From Metaphire vulgaris (taxonomy: Eukaryota; Annelida; Clitellata; Crassiclitellata; Megascolecidae), in assembly GCA_018105865.1 (NCBI GenBank), contig CM030867.1, positions 5,132,369 to 5,196,368 of the forward strand: DNA of 64,000 nt. Reading direction: 5' to 3'. The stretch's first letter is position 1, and each line of letters opens with the position of its first letter. The notes below the pieces were generated by a model. It did no database searches. It was not told the DNA's origin and was given only the letters and a program-made list of their open reading frames with translations. A program made the translations under genes and the position numbers. Positions 1-12,200 of the stretch are shown here, piece after piece.

Positions 1-90
1 GCAGTTTATCACGCCAACCGCAACGGATACCCCGCAGACATCAAAAGCCAGGACCGCTTCATGCATCTGGCACAGCTGTTCCGTTCGTGA
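1..90 (+). other. possible 3' end of an unidentified coding region
   Basis: Frame 1 is open from the first base to a TGA at 88-90, giving 29 residues that end FMHLAQLFRS. The composition looks protein-like (for example NRNGYPADIKSQDRF), but I do not recognise a family and the 5' part lies outside the window. It may be the end of a transposon ORF, because a LINE follows. Just downstream, TCCCGGA (142-148) and TCCGGGA (154-160) form a perfect 7-bp stem with a 5-base loop. Confidence 0.2.
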
Positions 91-198
91 TACCCGCAAG
101 CCCCTCAGTCAATGCCATGTTGGGAGCTGGATTAAGGCTATTCCCGGACATTATCCGGGAGTAGGCCACGGCATTGAGTACTATCTCGCATCTAATTA

Positions 199-975
199 AA
201 GACGCAGCTAATTAGCCATGCGCCGTTCGTCATCGATCAGATCCCTATTGTCCCGTCGACCGAGGTCCGTCTTCTCGGAGTTCTATTGGACGAGTCGCTG
301 TCACTCCGGAACCACATCGGTATCGTCGCACGCAATTCCTTCTACCAGCTCCGGCGGATTAGAGCGATAAGAAGACACATACCTGCGTCTGCTGCGACCC
401 AGCTTGTGCGGGCACTGGTGCTTACGAGAATAGACTACTGTAATAGTATACTACTCGGAATGCCAGACTACCAGCTCAATCGTCTGCAGATGGTCTTGAA
501 CGCTTCCGCCCGAGTGATCTTTCAGACCAGGTGGTGTGAGCACGTCACTCCCCAACTTCGGGACAGACTACACTGGCTCCGCATACCGGAGCGGGTAATC
601 TACAAAAGGTGCTGGTTCACGTTCAGAGCACTCTACGACCCGCTCTGCCCAGACTATCTATCGGTGCTTCTTTGTAAGCGTCCATCAACAGAAGGTCGCT
701 TGAGGCTCCGCTCCTCCAGTCGGGTCCGACTGACGGTGCCTCCTCCCTCGAAAACAGCCAAACTGGGAGAGCGTTCTGTTACTCGAGAGAACCCGGCTCT
801 CTGGAACGCGTTACCAGACAGTGTCACCAACGCGACCAACTTGGAAACATTCGCTAAGAAACTAAAAACGCACTTGTTCGGACACTCTTTTAATTCAATG
901 TAAAGCACTATTGACTCTACCCGCTAGAAAAATAGCGCTATATAAATTAGCCTATAACTAACTAACTAACTACAT
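199..975 (+). pseudogene. LINE (CR1/L2-like) 3' fragment: RT C-terminal region and 3' tail
   Basis: The 5'-truncated end of a non-LTR retrotransposon ORF2. The frame reads through LISHAPFVID, PSTEVRLLGVLLDESLSL, RIDYCNSILLGMP, LQMVLNASARVIF, LHWLRIPERVIYKRCW and LWNALP, and stops at 903. These blocks follow the RT palm/thumb in CR1/L2/Rex-type elements. Upstream of about 199 the homology is out of frame or stopped. The 3' UTR carries the usual GCGCTATATAAAT-type motif (935-948) and ends in an AACT microsatellite (955-973), the family's typical tail. It is closely related to the LINE at 7280-8242 (same PSTEVRLLGV and AKKLKTHLF blocks). No RT catalytic motif remains, so it is dead. Confidence 0.85.
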
Positions 976-1357
976 CAGGTTGGGTAATTCTCCAGGTGCT
1001 ACCTAGGGATCTACCGGACTTTCTATCGGGCTCCTCTCTCTATAGTCGCGCCGCGATCTTATCTTTCGTGGGGCTTGCCCGCTTCTTGGGGACCGATGAC
1101 GCGGTAGATTTGACACTTATCTAGTGGACTATTATCTATCTTATCTATCCACTTATCCACTTATCTATCTTATCTATTACCTGCTCCAATTAAGGACGGC
1201 GCATCAACCTATTTCGTACTTCGAGTCAAAACTGTCTACCAGCTCGTTGCCCGTCTAGGAGACCACTATTTATATGGCTCCCACACTACCTTAAAGAAGG
1301 TGTGCTAAACTTTAGCTATCGGGCCATAACTCAATGACGCATAGCGCCACCTAGTGA
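976..1357. other. no gene seen; short degenerate TATC tract
   Basis: No coding signal is visible on either strand. A degenerate TATC/CTTATC tract spans about 1118-1180. The rest is unique-looking sequence without recognisable ends. Confidence 0.4.
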
Positions 1358-1434
1358 ATTATTATTATTATTATGACAATTTATAGAGCGCAGTAAGCAT
1401 AGTGAAGACATAGTGAAGTCGAAAGCGCTTAACA
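1358..1434 (-). repeat. LINE 3'-end solo fragment (minus)
   Basis: Read on the minus strand this is AAGCGCTTTCGAC, then TACTGCGCTCTATAAATTGTC and an ATT-type tail. That matches the 3' end of the LINE at 8831-9790. Only the last ~75 bp of the element are present. Confidence 0.6.
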
Positions 1435-1489
1435 ATGAACATTATACGATATATTAAACATATTAATTAATCAATTGAATTAAGCTTAA
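1429..1489. repeat. 61-bp direct repeat, left copy
   Basis: Identical over 61 bp to 3410-3470. The two copies bracket a 1.9-kb segment containing mariner copy 1 and a Harbinger-like MITE. Both begin TTAACAATGAACATTATACG and end GAATTAAGCTTAA. Confidence 0.8.
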
Positions 1490-1542
1490 CTCCTAGACTT
1501 TTTACATCTTAGGCAGCTATTACAACTAAGGGACCTTACTTA

Positions 1543-2784
1543 CGAGGGCCACTCAATAAGTTATCTACCTGACTTATAAACAATTGTGCTAAGACTGAAG
1601 TGACGCCTGTTTTAGGTTGATATATCTGTCTGTGTGTTGTAGGAATAATTTCAACCAGTGCGGTCATCAGGTGTTGGCATAGCCATTGTTTAAAGAAGGA
1701 GGGGTGCCAGAATCATGGATTTACAGCAGTTGGAGCACAGATCGGTCATGAAGTTTCTCTTGAAGGACGGTAATGGTTCGAAGGTTATACACATATGCCT
1801 GTTGGCTGTCTATGGGCACTCAGTACCTTCAGAATATCAAGTCACATTCTGGTGAAAACAGTTCAAGTGGGGCAGACAGTCCCTTGAAGACGACCCCCGT
1901 ACAGGAAGGCCTGCTGATGCCACCACCCTAGAAGTTTGCCAGAAAGTGGAGGACCTGGTGATGCAGGACAGGCGAATTAAGGTGTCACAGATTGCTGGTG
2001 AACTGGGTGTCTCAGAAGGTTCTGTCGTCAAATACTGCACGATCATATATCATGATGTCCAAGGTCAGCAGTCGATGGGTGCCAGAATGCTTTCACCTCT
2101 TCAAAAAGAAAGACGAGTTGAATTTTTAAAGGAGAATTTGGGTCTTTGGCAAGCTGACAAGGAAATATTTATCCCTCAAATAGTTTGTGAGTCCACCACT
2201 GGGATCCTGAAACTATACAGGAGTCCATGCACTGGAAACGCAAGACTTCACCACCACCCAAGAAGTTCCGACCCAGCCGTTGGGACTGTGAAGAAATACT
2301 GCTGATCGATTTCATGGCACATAAGACTACATCAATCACTGGTGAAGTCTACGCAACTCAACTTGCCATGTTGAAGGATGCCATGAAGGAAAAACGACGA
2401 GGCAAGTTGAGCCGTGGTGTGATGCTGCTGCATGACAACGCACCAGTTCACAAGTCAAAGAAAGCCATGGGCGCTCTGAGGGAATGCGGATTCCAGGAAT
2501 TCAACTACCTGCCATACAGTCCAGAGCTGGCACAATGCAACTATTTTCTGTTCAGAAACTTGAAGAAGTGCCTTCGAGGACAACGTTTTGGAGGTGATAA
2601 TGACCTGAAGGTCGCTGTCTCACCCCCTCTTCTTTCAACAATGGCTACGCCAACACCTGATGACCGCACTAGTTGAAATTATTCCTACAACTCACAGACA
2701 GATATATCAACCTAAAACAGGCATCACTTCAGTCTGAGCACAATTGTTTATATGTCAGGTAGATAACTTATTGAGTGCCCCTCG
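1543..2784 (+). mobile_element. mariner-like DNA transposon, copy 1 (deleted, inactive)
   Basis: A 1242-bp element flanked by the TA dinucleotide (1541-1542 and 2785-2786). The ends are long inverted repeats of about 160 bp, beginning CGAGGGCCACTCAATAAG on the left and CGAGGGGCACTCAATAAG on the right (reverse complement). Typical mariner TIRs are about 30 bp. It is a near-identical inverted relative of the element at 37137-38420. This copy has lost about 13 bp near 2187 and about 29 bp near 2281 relative to the other copy. Confidence 0.9.
1715..2676 (+). pseudogene. mariner transposase pseudogene (copy 1)
   Basis: A degraded transposase from ATG 1715 to a stop at 2676. The N-terminal half carries the paired helix-turn-helix region (VSQIAGELGVSEGSVVKYC). 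The C-terminal half carries HDNAPVH, with the second catalytic Asp intact, and YSPELAQCNYFLF, where the family normally has an Asp (SDYFLF) but this copy has Asn. An in-frame TGA lies near 1852. A 13-bp deletion near 2187 removes the first catalytic Asp region and shifts the frame. The last ~18 codons run into the 3' TIR. Protein from this copy cannot be active. Confidence 0.9.
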
Positions 2785-2789
2785 TATTA

Positions 2790-3174
2790 GGGCTCGTCCA
2801 CAAATGACGTAACGCACCTAGGAGGGAGGGCTCCGGACATTTGTTACGAAGTGTGACGAGTGGGAGGGCGAATCTGTAAATGAGACGTAACGCAACAAAA
2901 AAATGTTAAGTGACTACCTTTTTTCTTTTTTTGCTTGTCAGGGTATTTGGAGATGGAAAAATACAAGGATGACCTTTTTGCTTGTCAGTATGTTCGGAGA
3001 GGAAAAATAGAATTACCTTTTTTGCTTGTCAAGACTTTTCGAAAGACGAAAAGGGGTGGAGTCGGCCCGTTGTTACGTCATACTTTAGGGGGCCTGACTT
3101 GTTGTTACGTCGCGTTACGCAGAGGGAGGGGTAAAAAGTGCCAAAATCGCGTTACGTCAGTTATGGACGACCCC
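2790..3174. mobile_element. Harbinger-like MITE with TTA target duplication
   Basis: A 385-bp element with ~26-bp inverted ends (GGGCTCGTCCACAAATGACG left; GGGGTCGTCCATAACTGACG right, reverse complement), flanked by TTA at 2787-2789 and 3175-3177. A 3-bp TWA duplication is usual for PIF/Harbinger; that assignment is inference. It starts two bases after the mariner target site. Inside, CTTGTCAG preceded by T-runs occurs three times (about 2931-2944, 2972-2987 and 3017-3032). Confidence 0.7.
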
Positions 3175-3404
3175 TTATTAATATTATTAGTTTATTAATT
3201 CTTTCAAACATCTATCTTACCATCAGCGCCACCGAGCGACTACTAGATAAACTGGTTTTTATACTTTATTATGGGGACAGGTTCATCTATCTTAGTTATA
3301 ATAATTTCACCACATAATAATAATAATATTATTATTATTTGGAGGTCACATCAACTTGCAGGCCATACTGATACTGCCTGTTCGTCATAAGAAGTAATAG
3401 CAGC

Positions 3405-3482
3405 TACTATTAACAATGAACATTATACGATATATTAAACATATTAATTAATCAATTGAATTAAGCTTAATTGTTAATAGTA
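3405..3482. repeat. 78-bp palindromic unit containing the second 61-bp repeat
   Basis: TACTATTAACAAT (3405-3417) is the exact reverse complement of ATTGTTAATAGTA (3470-3482). The interior holds the 61-bp sequence also found at 1429-1489. It may be a very short MITE or the hairpin end of a larger element. A palindromic AAT/ATT run lies just upstream at 3316-3341. Confidence 0.6.
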
Positions 3483-3674
3483 ATACCTTCACTGAAAAAA
3501 CATTGTGGCTCTGACCCTTCACCTATGTGGCTACTCAAAGACTGTGTGCTAGGCATACTCAACTACCAGGCACAAAGGCAAGTTCATATAAACACTAGAC
3601 AAAGAGGACGTATTTTTGCTAGCTGGTCCAGTGCATCAAGGTCAGTGTTGTCACACACATGGATGTACCACAAC

Positions 3675-4017
3675 CAGGGGCGTAGCGACGGGAGGGTATA
3701 TCCCCAGGGGCGGCGTTGGGATTTTTTTGACTTAGTGGGTCTAATGATTTAATCAGGGGGCCTCCAGAACCCGGCTCCGACTACTCCTCTCCCAAAAAAT
3801 TCCTGAACGGATTTGCCCGATTTTCTCAGGTGACCCTGACCGAGGCTGGGTGGGTCCAGACCCGCGGACCCACCCTCCCAGCACCGCCCCTGTATACCCC
3901 CACAAATCACACTACCTTAAAATTTTCAATGTATTTTATAAGATTTTCCAAGTTTTTAAAATTTATACCCCCTTAATCACATTATACCCCCAAATCAAAT
4001 TCATGGCTACAGCCCTG
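3675..4017. mobile_element. hAT-like MITE with 8-bp TSD
   Basis: A 343-bp element with ends CAGGGGCGTAGC and (reverse complement) CAGGGCTGTAGC, flanked by a perfect 8-bp duplication ACCACAAC (3667-3674 and 4018-4025). CAG-type ends with 8-bp TSDs are typical of hAT. Related ends occur at 29256-29345 and, inverted, near 39850-39922. A separate GGCGTAGCGAGGGG end lies at 4169-4186. Confidence 0.8.
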
Positions 4018-4335
4018 ACCACAACTCAAGACTGTTTTCTGTCACAGCACTGTTGACTGCTGCACGGTGCACATTCTCGCTGCCTTCCCAATACATTAGT
4101 ATGTTCACCAACGTAAATTCCGCTCCTGGAGCAAGTGCCGCCTGGGACGGTTTGCCCCCACTGTCCCCTCGCTACGCCACTGTCTGTGCTTTGAAAGTCG
4201 TCAACCTCAAGCATGCTGGCTACTTCAGCAACTGTTTGACGCCTAAGAAAATTCTGTTAAATTTTGTAATACAGATATTGTGATGCAGTGACAAGTATGT
4301 GTTAGTAACAAGCGTGCACAACGTGGTACACGCAG

Positions 4336-4519
4336 CAGTGGCGGCTCCACACGGGGGTCGGGGTGCCCGTGTCCCCTATTGAATGCCTGGTCCCCAGTGG
4401 CCCCTGTTGGTACCCTATACTTACTACTACTTAACTATCAACAAATGGTTGGCCCCATGCTTAGAACGAACTTGCCACCCCAACAACCCCCCACTTGTCA
4501 AATCCTGGAGCCGCCACTG
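4336..4519. mobile_element. hAT-like MITE, CAGTGGCGGCTCC family, copy 1
   Basis: A 184-bp element starting CAGTGGCGGCTCCA and ending TGGAGCCGCCACTG. The flanking octamers ACACGCAG and GCACGTAG match at 6 of 8 positions. Other members are at 6767-6944, 42931-43116 and (fused) 60412-60660. Confidence 0.75.
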
Positions 4520-4996
4520 GCACGTAGTCTAGTCTAAAACTAGGTAGGTATGTGGAGGAGTATAAAATAAAAATTCAGTCGTCACATTTGCAGAAAACAT
4601 GCACAAAATTATGTGTTAACTGCACTCTTTACGTTATACTTACATGCACCCTGTGGCGCATGGCGTCCTTTTTCAAGAACAGTACATAAACATGCCATGC
4701 ATCAAAATTGACAAACTCCCAGGCATAATGCTTGACTACAGTAGCAAGTCAGATATATTTGCAGACTATTTATCACAAAAGTGTTAAGAAAATATGCACA
4801 AAGCATGTCAAACTTATTTTTGATGTTGAGCCATTAAAAATTCCAAACATTTTGAATAACTCCACAAATCAACTTTAATCAAACACATCAAAACAAGCAT
4901 GATCCCAAATTTTTTGGTTCAGACCATTAAAACAATACCATGGGAGTGTACAGGGTCGTTTAAGATTGCATGATACTTAAAGATTTTATGATAGCA

Positions 4997-5370
4997 CTTG
5001 GTCATACAAAGTGTCCTTAAAAAAGGAGGCCATGCGCTAATGGGTTAACTGCCCATTACCTGCCAATGGGTTAACTGCGGTTCCAAGTGCCAAACCAGAT
5101 GAGCAGAGTTTTAGCTGGATTAAGTACAAGATGAATTGTGTGCATCGATGAACGAAGTAATTCAGAGGTTGAAAAAATTCACCAGTTATTATCTGTAGGG
5201 TAGTCATGCTACACGTTTCTAAGTTCATCACAGACACAGCTTGAAAGAATAAAGTGCTTGATAAAGTGAACAGAAATATCTTGGGCAGGTTCCCTTTAAA
5301 GCCATCCGAGTACAGCAACAAGTGCTCAAAATTTTCATAATTCTGAACACAGAGCTGTTGAAACAATTGG
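4997..5370 (-). pseudogene. heavily decayed LINE RT remnant (minus)
   Basis: On the minus strand, 5080-5130 reads NPAKTLLIWFGTW, the conserved LNPxKTExLWFGT block that follows the YADD motif in CR1/L2 RTs. Upstream sequence (higher coordinates) is only vaguely RT-like. The segment 4997-5100 (CACTTGGTCATACAAAGT ... CCAAACCAGATGAGCAG) recurs at 6528-6620, and its coding part recurs at 15908-15940, so several relics of one LINE are present. Confidence 0.5.
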
Positions 5371-5760
5371 GAATTGAGATATTATGCATATTGATTTTAT
5401 TTAATCCAGTGAAAACAGTTCTAAGTGATTTGAGTGTTTTGTGACCAGATGTAGCTTCTGGATTACATAATGCTACACAACTTTTTTCCTGAAGCTTATG
5501 AACAGTAGCGTGCAAACAGCAGTGGGTGTCGGGGCCAAGTAGAAAAAGTTTTATGAGAAAAAAGGTTGCCAAGTCAATTTTGGCACCTCCATCTGGTCTG
5601 TGCCCAGGGCAACTACCCCACTGGACCCCTCTGCACACTATTGTTTATGAAGTCACAATGAGTTGTGTTCCTTGTGTTGCACAAGCAACAATGCTAGTGT
5701 GTGACTTCTTTCTCTTGAAAACATTCTCAATCACATGAAATACTGACTTACCTATGTCTA

Positions 5761-5766
5761 TTTATT
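5761..5766 (-). promoter_or_regulatory. candidate poly(A) signal of ZNF830
   Basis: TTTATT on the plus strand gives AATAAA on the minus strand, 330 bases downstream of the ZNF830 stop codon at 6096. Position and orientation fit a 3' UTR of ordinary length. No transcript evidence is available. Confidence 0.35.
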
Positions 5767-6095
5767 GTCTTGTGAACCAAACTGCAGGTTTTACAAAACA
5801 AATGTAGGCAAGAACCAAAGATTTGTTGCCTGTCAGCAAGACTCATTAGCTGTAGGCAAATTCTGATGTCCTAAACTTGATTATCTAGTAAGTAAACTTT
5901 CTTGAATTTCTGTTAAATATCTGCTAAGCATGTGTAACTAATGACAATGAAAACTGTAAATTATTTCATTTTCTTTAGCGATCAGTGCTGGTAACTCTGA
6001 ACTCTAACTGAAAGTATAGTTGCATGAAAGTTAAACAAAATATATAGTAAATAATTTCTTCAACCCAGTAGAAGAACAATTCACTAAGTTCTTGG

Positions 6096-6270
6096 TCATT
6101 TCTTAAATACTGTTTTAGACCGCCAATCGAGTATATCTTCGTCAGCATCATCATCCTCATCCTCAGCATCTTGGTCCATTTTCTCCAAACCATTTGATTT
6201 CTGATTAACAGTAGAAATGGCCATTTGTCTTTTCATCTCAACCAGTCGAAGCACTCGTGAATAGTTGAAC
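6096..6270 (-). CDS. ZNF830: ZNF830 exon 8 (C-terminus, stop)
   Basis: Acceptor TTATTAG just above 6270. The first base (G) completes the ATG codon split with exon 7, and 57 residues plus a TAA stop follow. The sequence opens FNYSRVLRLVEMKRQMA, aligning with the family's coiled-coil segment (CYRRVEKLRNRQ-like). It ends in an Asp/Glu-rich run and DILDWRSKTVFKK, matching the acidic tail and QDWRVK-type end of vertebrate ZNF830. Residues about 271-327. Confidence 0.9.
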
Positions 6271-9200
6271 CTAATAATTGCAACAAACTTGTTATGAGGA
6301 TACAGTTTTAACCACCACCACAACAAATTTTACACTGTGATGGACATGGCAAAGGCCAAAGTCAACGGCAATTTAACAAACATCACTTTAACCCTTTAAG
6401 TTCCAAAGCACCCAAACAAGGCCATACCTTTTAAGTGCCAAAGTGCCCAAACCCGCCAGTAAACACGACCTTAGCTTTTAACATTTTATTTCGTTTAATA
6501 TAACATCTATGGAATTCCCATTGGAGGTACACTTGGTCATACAAAGTTCTTAAAAAAGTACGCCATGCGCTAATGGGTTAACTGCATCGGTTCCAAGTGC
6601 CAAACCAGATGAGCAGGGTTAGCACTCAAGATTCCCAGTTACCTGGCCCAAAAATGGAATTTATGAAAAAATCATCCCTTTATATCAGGGTATTTAAATT
6701 TGCCACATGTGTAAACAAGAAGTCAAACCTTTAAGGCAAATGCCTATATTCTACCGGTAGTACATACAGTGGCGGCTCCACCGGGAGGGCCAGGGTCCCG
6801 TGCCCCCCTATTGAGAGCCTGGCCCCCCCAGTTTGGACCCTATACTTAATGCTACATACATTAAACAACAAATGGTTGGCCCCCATGATTAGAAGTTGCC
6901 ACCCCAATGGCCCCCCCACTTGCCAAATCCTAGAGCCGCCACTGAGTACATATGAGTATAGGAGAAACCCCTGGAATTCATGCTGTTATTTAAATCGATG
7001 GTGTCATAGCAAAAAATAGCAACCTTTTAAATTCACTGCCTGCGTAAACAACCAGTATAAATGTGCATATAATTGAAGAAATTAAACTCCGCCTCTGTAT
7101 AGAAACATCAATGAACTTGAGAGAATTTGGAGAAGAGACTACACTCTCAATTGATAGCGACATCGCCTGATCACATCATTTAAGTATGGCTCGAATGACA
7201 AGAGTCCCGTCAAAGAGTACCCCAAACAGCCTCACACACTCAAGTCATGGCTTGTCATGCTTCATTGTCAAGTCATGCAGACTTGAAGTCCATGCCTATG
7301 CAGATGATGTACAGATGTACTCATACTGTCATTTGACAGATGTTGAGCGGCTTCAACTACAGATCAATAACTGCATCTTGAAGATCAAAGAATGGATGGC
7401 GGCAAATCGTTTGGCATTGAATCCTAGTAAAACAGAGTTACTGTGGTTAACGACCCCTCGGAAGGCGCACCTGATCAGTTACGCACCGTTTCTAATTGAT
7501 GGCCTACAGATAGTCCCGTCAACAGAAGTACGGCTGCTGGGGGTACAGTTCGACGAAACGCTATCGCTAAACAGACATATCAGCAACATCTCTCGAACAT
7601 GTTATTACCGTCTCCGGCAGATCAGGGATATCCAGCGATACCTTTCCACCTCGGCAACAACGTTGCTAGTTCGGGCGCTTATTATTGGGAGAATCGATTA
7701 TTGTAGTAATAGCATTCTTCACGGCCTCCCTGCATACCAGCTAGACAGACTCCAGATGGTCATCAATGCGTCGGCACGTCTGATCTTCAAAGCCAAATGG
7801 CGAGCACATGTCACCCCTTTAATTAAGGATAATCTCCATAGGCTGAGAGCCTCAGAACGAATATTATACAAGAGATGTTGGCATACGTTCTGCGCCTTAT
7901 ATGACCCTGACTTTCCTGCCTACTTGACTCAGCTGATACACAGGCTTCCGCTCACGGAACGGCGTCTTCAGCTTCGCTCCGAGCACTGTGTCAAGCTCGT
8001 CGTCCCTCCTCCCTCCAGGACAATGAAATTTGGGGAGAGGTCCGTTACGCGGGGCAACCCTGCACTCTGGAACTCATTACCTAGCACTGTGACAAATGAG
8101 TTAAACATCGAACTATTCGCCAAGAAACTAAAAACACACTTATTTAACATCTCATTCGTGTGTGAAATGTAAAGCGCTCTTGACTTTAGTTTTTCGCTTT
8201 GATTATTGCGCTGTATAAATTGTCTGTCTAACTAACTAACCAACACTCAGAGGGACCATCACCCATCATGAACGGTTTGCGCTTCACCAACATCCTTCTC
8301 CGAGGGGTGCTAAACCATAGGAACTCGGTTTTTCCAACGTTAAGGGTCAATCAATTTTCCTCCGCCCACTTCAAGATGGTGGCTCAATACTTGAGGAATC
8401 GTTCCCGCAGCACCTCCACATCACCAGGGAGGCATAGTTAAGTAAATCTGGCCAGTGATATTTCAAGGTTTATTTTAATTTCTATTTCAGTTATACTTCG
8501 AGAAATAATTTCTATTTCAATTCTAATTTCAGTTCTAAAACAATTTCAGTTCTGTTTTAAATATTTTAAGTTTAATTTATAATTTTACATCGAGTCATTG
8601 ACTTCAGGTTTTGTATTGGGAGTTTAATATAATATCAAAATGTATTCTATAACCGTAATGTCTGACCGTAACACAGTGATCAAAAACATAAAGCTAAACA
8701 ATATGCATATTAAACTTCTTCTCATCTTATGCAAAATAATCTTAAACTGTGCTACCTCACTTTCATCCAGCCAACAGTTTAGCCAAAAATCATCTTGTAA
8801 TAATTGTCTCAATTAATTTAATGCCGACATTATTATTATTATTTCTAGACAATTTCTCCAGCGCAGTAAACAAGGCTAAGGCCTACGACAAAAGCGCTTT
8901 GACATAATTCTATCAGTAAAATCCGATATTAAATAGGTGTGTTTTTAAGTTCCTAAGAAAGGATTCCGCAGAGACAGCCTCCGACACAACGTCAGGTAAC
9001 GAATTCCAAAGTAACGGATTCCCTTTGGAGAATGACCTTTCTCCAAACTTGGAGGTCTTTGACGGAGGAGGGACAAGCAGCAGGACTCGACGACTCGACC
9101 GAAGCTTCATTCTCGACTCATTTGACGTCGTTCGCTGCACCAGTGCACTCAGATATTCTGGGCAGTGTGGGTCATAAAGGGCTCGGAAAGTGAGCCAACA

Positions 9201-12200
9201 ACGCTTGAAAACAATACGCTGTTGAACAGGAAAAATGCGTAACCGTAACCAGTGGAGGCGATCTCTTAGCAGTGGCATGATGTGGTCATTCCAGCGACAA
9301 CCGAAGACCACTCGTGCAGCCAGATTCAGTACGGACAGAAGTCGATTTAGCTTGTTTTCCGGTAGGCCTAGCAAAAGACACTGTTACAGTAGTCCATTCT
9401 TAACAAGACGAAGGCCCATACAAGCTGAACGGCCGCACTCACAGTTAGGTAGCGCTGAACCAGCTTGACCCTCCGTATCTGGTAATGAGCAGCATCGGAT
9501 ATCGCGTTGTTGGTGTGTGCATCAAGCGATGATAAAGCGTTTCTTGGAAAAAAGTCCAAAAGCACACCAAACTTAAGAGGCGCTGTCCACTCGCCACAGG
9601 AAAAATAGTGGCATCACCCGAGGAATAAATTTCAAACTTCTCCATTCAGCATAACGATGAAAGGGTCCAAAAGCGATTGATGATTGACTCAACACTTCCT
9701 TCTTCCTGGATTTTTGCTGATCCTTTTAAGGAATTCCATCTTGTCGGATTCAATGCCATTGCGATTTTCTTCTGTCCATCTGATGATTGCAGATATGCAA
9801 TTGATTCCTAATTAATTGTGAAGGACATCATTTTAAATTGTGGGTTTTAAACTGTCGCTGTGTCCGACAGCATGCACTGCTCCATTTATTGAGGAATAAA
9901 TTTGCCCATCGTCAGATAATTTTCATTTGATTGAATGATATAGGAGTGCGTCTATGGGACTTGATAATGACAAGCCAAAAGCCTTGATGATTGAGCTAAT
10001 GTTATCATTAGGGGCTGTCCATTAATTATGTCAACAAAATAGGGGGAGGGTGTTTGCCAAAAAAGTTTGAACAGAGGTTGTTGACAGGGTAGGGTTAAGA
10101 ACAAGTTAGTCAAGGCCTAAAAATTTCAGCGGTTTTTTTACAAATGATAAAAAATAGGAAATTTCTTGGAATACTATTTATTACAATGGAAAAAAGCCTG
10201 ACAAGTGAAAAAACAAGGTTATCATCAAACTTCTTAACTTTTTAGGGAGACCGTCAGATGAAGTTTAAGTCACATAATTAAGAGCCGTTATATTGTTATC
10301 TTAGTTGGGAGTAGGGTCAAAAGTTTTTGACATACCCGGTAATAATAGGGAGGCGGTCACTGAAAGTTGGCAGTTGTTGACAAGAGGGCGAGGGGCCAAA
10401 AATGGTTGACATAATTAATGGACAGTCAGTTAGCTACGCCAGATTAGGTTGTGATAAGGGTAGGGGCCCATAAAATGAAGTCTCTTAATTATCCCCTGGA
10501 AAGTCCATTAAGCAGCACCAGATTACTCTTGCTGATAGGCAGGAAAATAAAATTTACCATGGCAGAGGCCCGTGTGCTGCTTCGTGACCAGGGAAGCCGA
10601 GAGGCGACGGGGCAAATGCCCAGGGGCCCAGCGATCTGTAGGAGGCCCAGTCAGGCCATAGTTATGGTTAGAGTTGAAGACGCTGGAGGCGGTTGGGGGC
10701 CCGTCCACGGCTTTAACCTTTAACTCCCTCCTAAAAAGACTGACAAGCAAAAAATGGTCATCACCACTTACAATATAAACTTTCTAGGGCCCCGTGACTG
10801 CTCTGCCCATGGACCTGGAATTGCTCTCAACGGGTCGGGTCGTGACTAGCAGCATAATATGATAGATCAGTGGTAACCTGAGTCATCCCTTTCAGATAGG
10901 CACATATTTGACTGCGTGTGTTGGATAGGAATGACTCACATAGCAACGCTGGAGCCGACTTGTATATCACCCACGGTCGCCTCATGCTATTATTATTATC
11001 GAATGCTTAATGTGCTAAATGATGTCAGCCATTTGATTGTGACGTTATCAGCTGTGTGTAAAGTTTGTAATCCACCGTCCTCTAGCCTGGTTATAGGGCA
11101 AGAGTCAGCTAGGTGCGACATTGTTTGAATGACACCGCAGGGGCACAGGTTCGAGTCGGTTAATCCCCATTTCTGATGACAGTATTTGCAGTGTCCCTGT
11201 CGAGTTCGGAAACAGTTTAACAGACACCACAGGTGACGAGGCAGCGTGTCAAAGTCTGGTTGTCGGATAGCGGGATCTTCGACCAATTGGCAGCTGATCA
11301 CCTGAGCCGACTCCCAGTCAAGTCTCCACTGCCTATCGAAATCTGAGGGAACCTTGTTAAGCTGCAGAAGATGGCGTGATTTCAAGCGGTGATTAGGAGG
11401 GTTGGACAGGTCCTCGAAGAGTGGCAGGTCCTCACGGTCTGCTATCTTTGATAGAAATCTGTCCACTGCAGCTTCCCGTCGTAAGTATGGTGGTTGGATA
11501 TTTGACAGAACTGGCAGCCATTGGAGCGCTGTTGGGCGCAGGGTTCCGGAGACAAGTCTCATGGCTGAGTTCAGCTGCGTGTCCACCGCCTTTGTGTGCG
11601 AGGAGCGATACCAGGCGGGACAGCAGTATTCCACGGCTGAATAGCAGAGTGAAAGCGCAGACTGTCTCAGAGCAGCGGCGTCTGCTCCCCAGGAGGAACC
11701 GGCTAATTTTGACAGGAGGTTTGTCCGGGTTCTGACTTTGCCGGCCAACTTTGAAAGATGCGTTTTGAAGCTTAAAGTTCGATCAAGAGTAACGCCAAGA
11801 TATACCGGGAATGGATCGTGCTTCAATTGTTTCCCATCCATATGAATTTTTAGCTCGTATTTTGCTTTTCTGTTGTTCAACTGAAATACACTCAACACAG
11901 TTTTATTGGCATTTGGTTTAAGCCGCCATTTTTTGCAGTAGTCTGAGATCCGCTGTGTGTTGATAGTTAGCTGTTCTTCAAGTTCCTTGAATGTCTGGGC
12001 TTGAACGGCAAGGCTGAAGTTGCAGGCATAGCCGTATTTCCTGCTAACTGTGTCATTTAGATACAGATTGAATAATATAGGAGCTAAAACTGAGCCCTGT
12101 GGAAGGCCGTTTCTCTGACATCTCCATGAACTTATGTCATCTCCCATATGTACACGAAACTGTCAGTCACGGAGAAGTAAATCCACGATACGAACGAACC

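Noticed and set aside
286..903. Host protein gene
   Set aside because: Residue blocks are those of a LINE RT C-terminus, with a LINE 3' tail following.
7186..7280. N-terminal extension of the LINE ORF as a real start
   Set aside because: The residues before HAYADD do not resemble RT; the element is 5'-truncated and the ATG is fortuitous.
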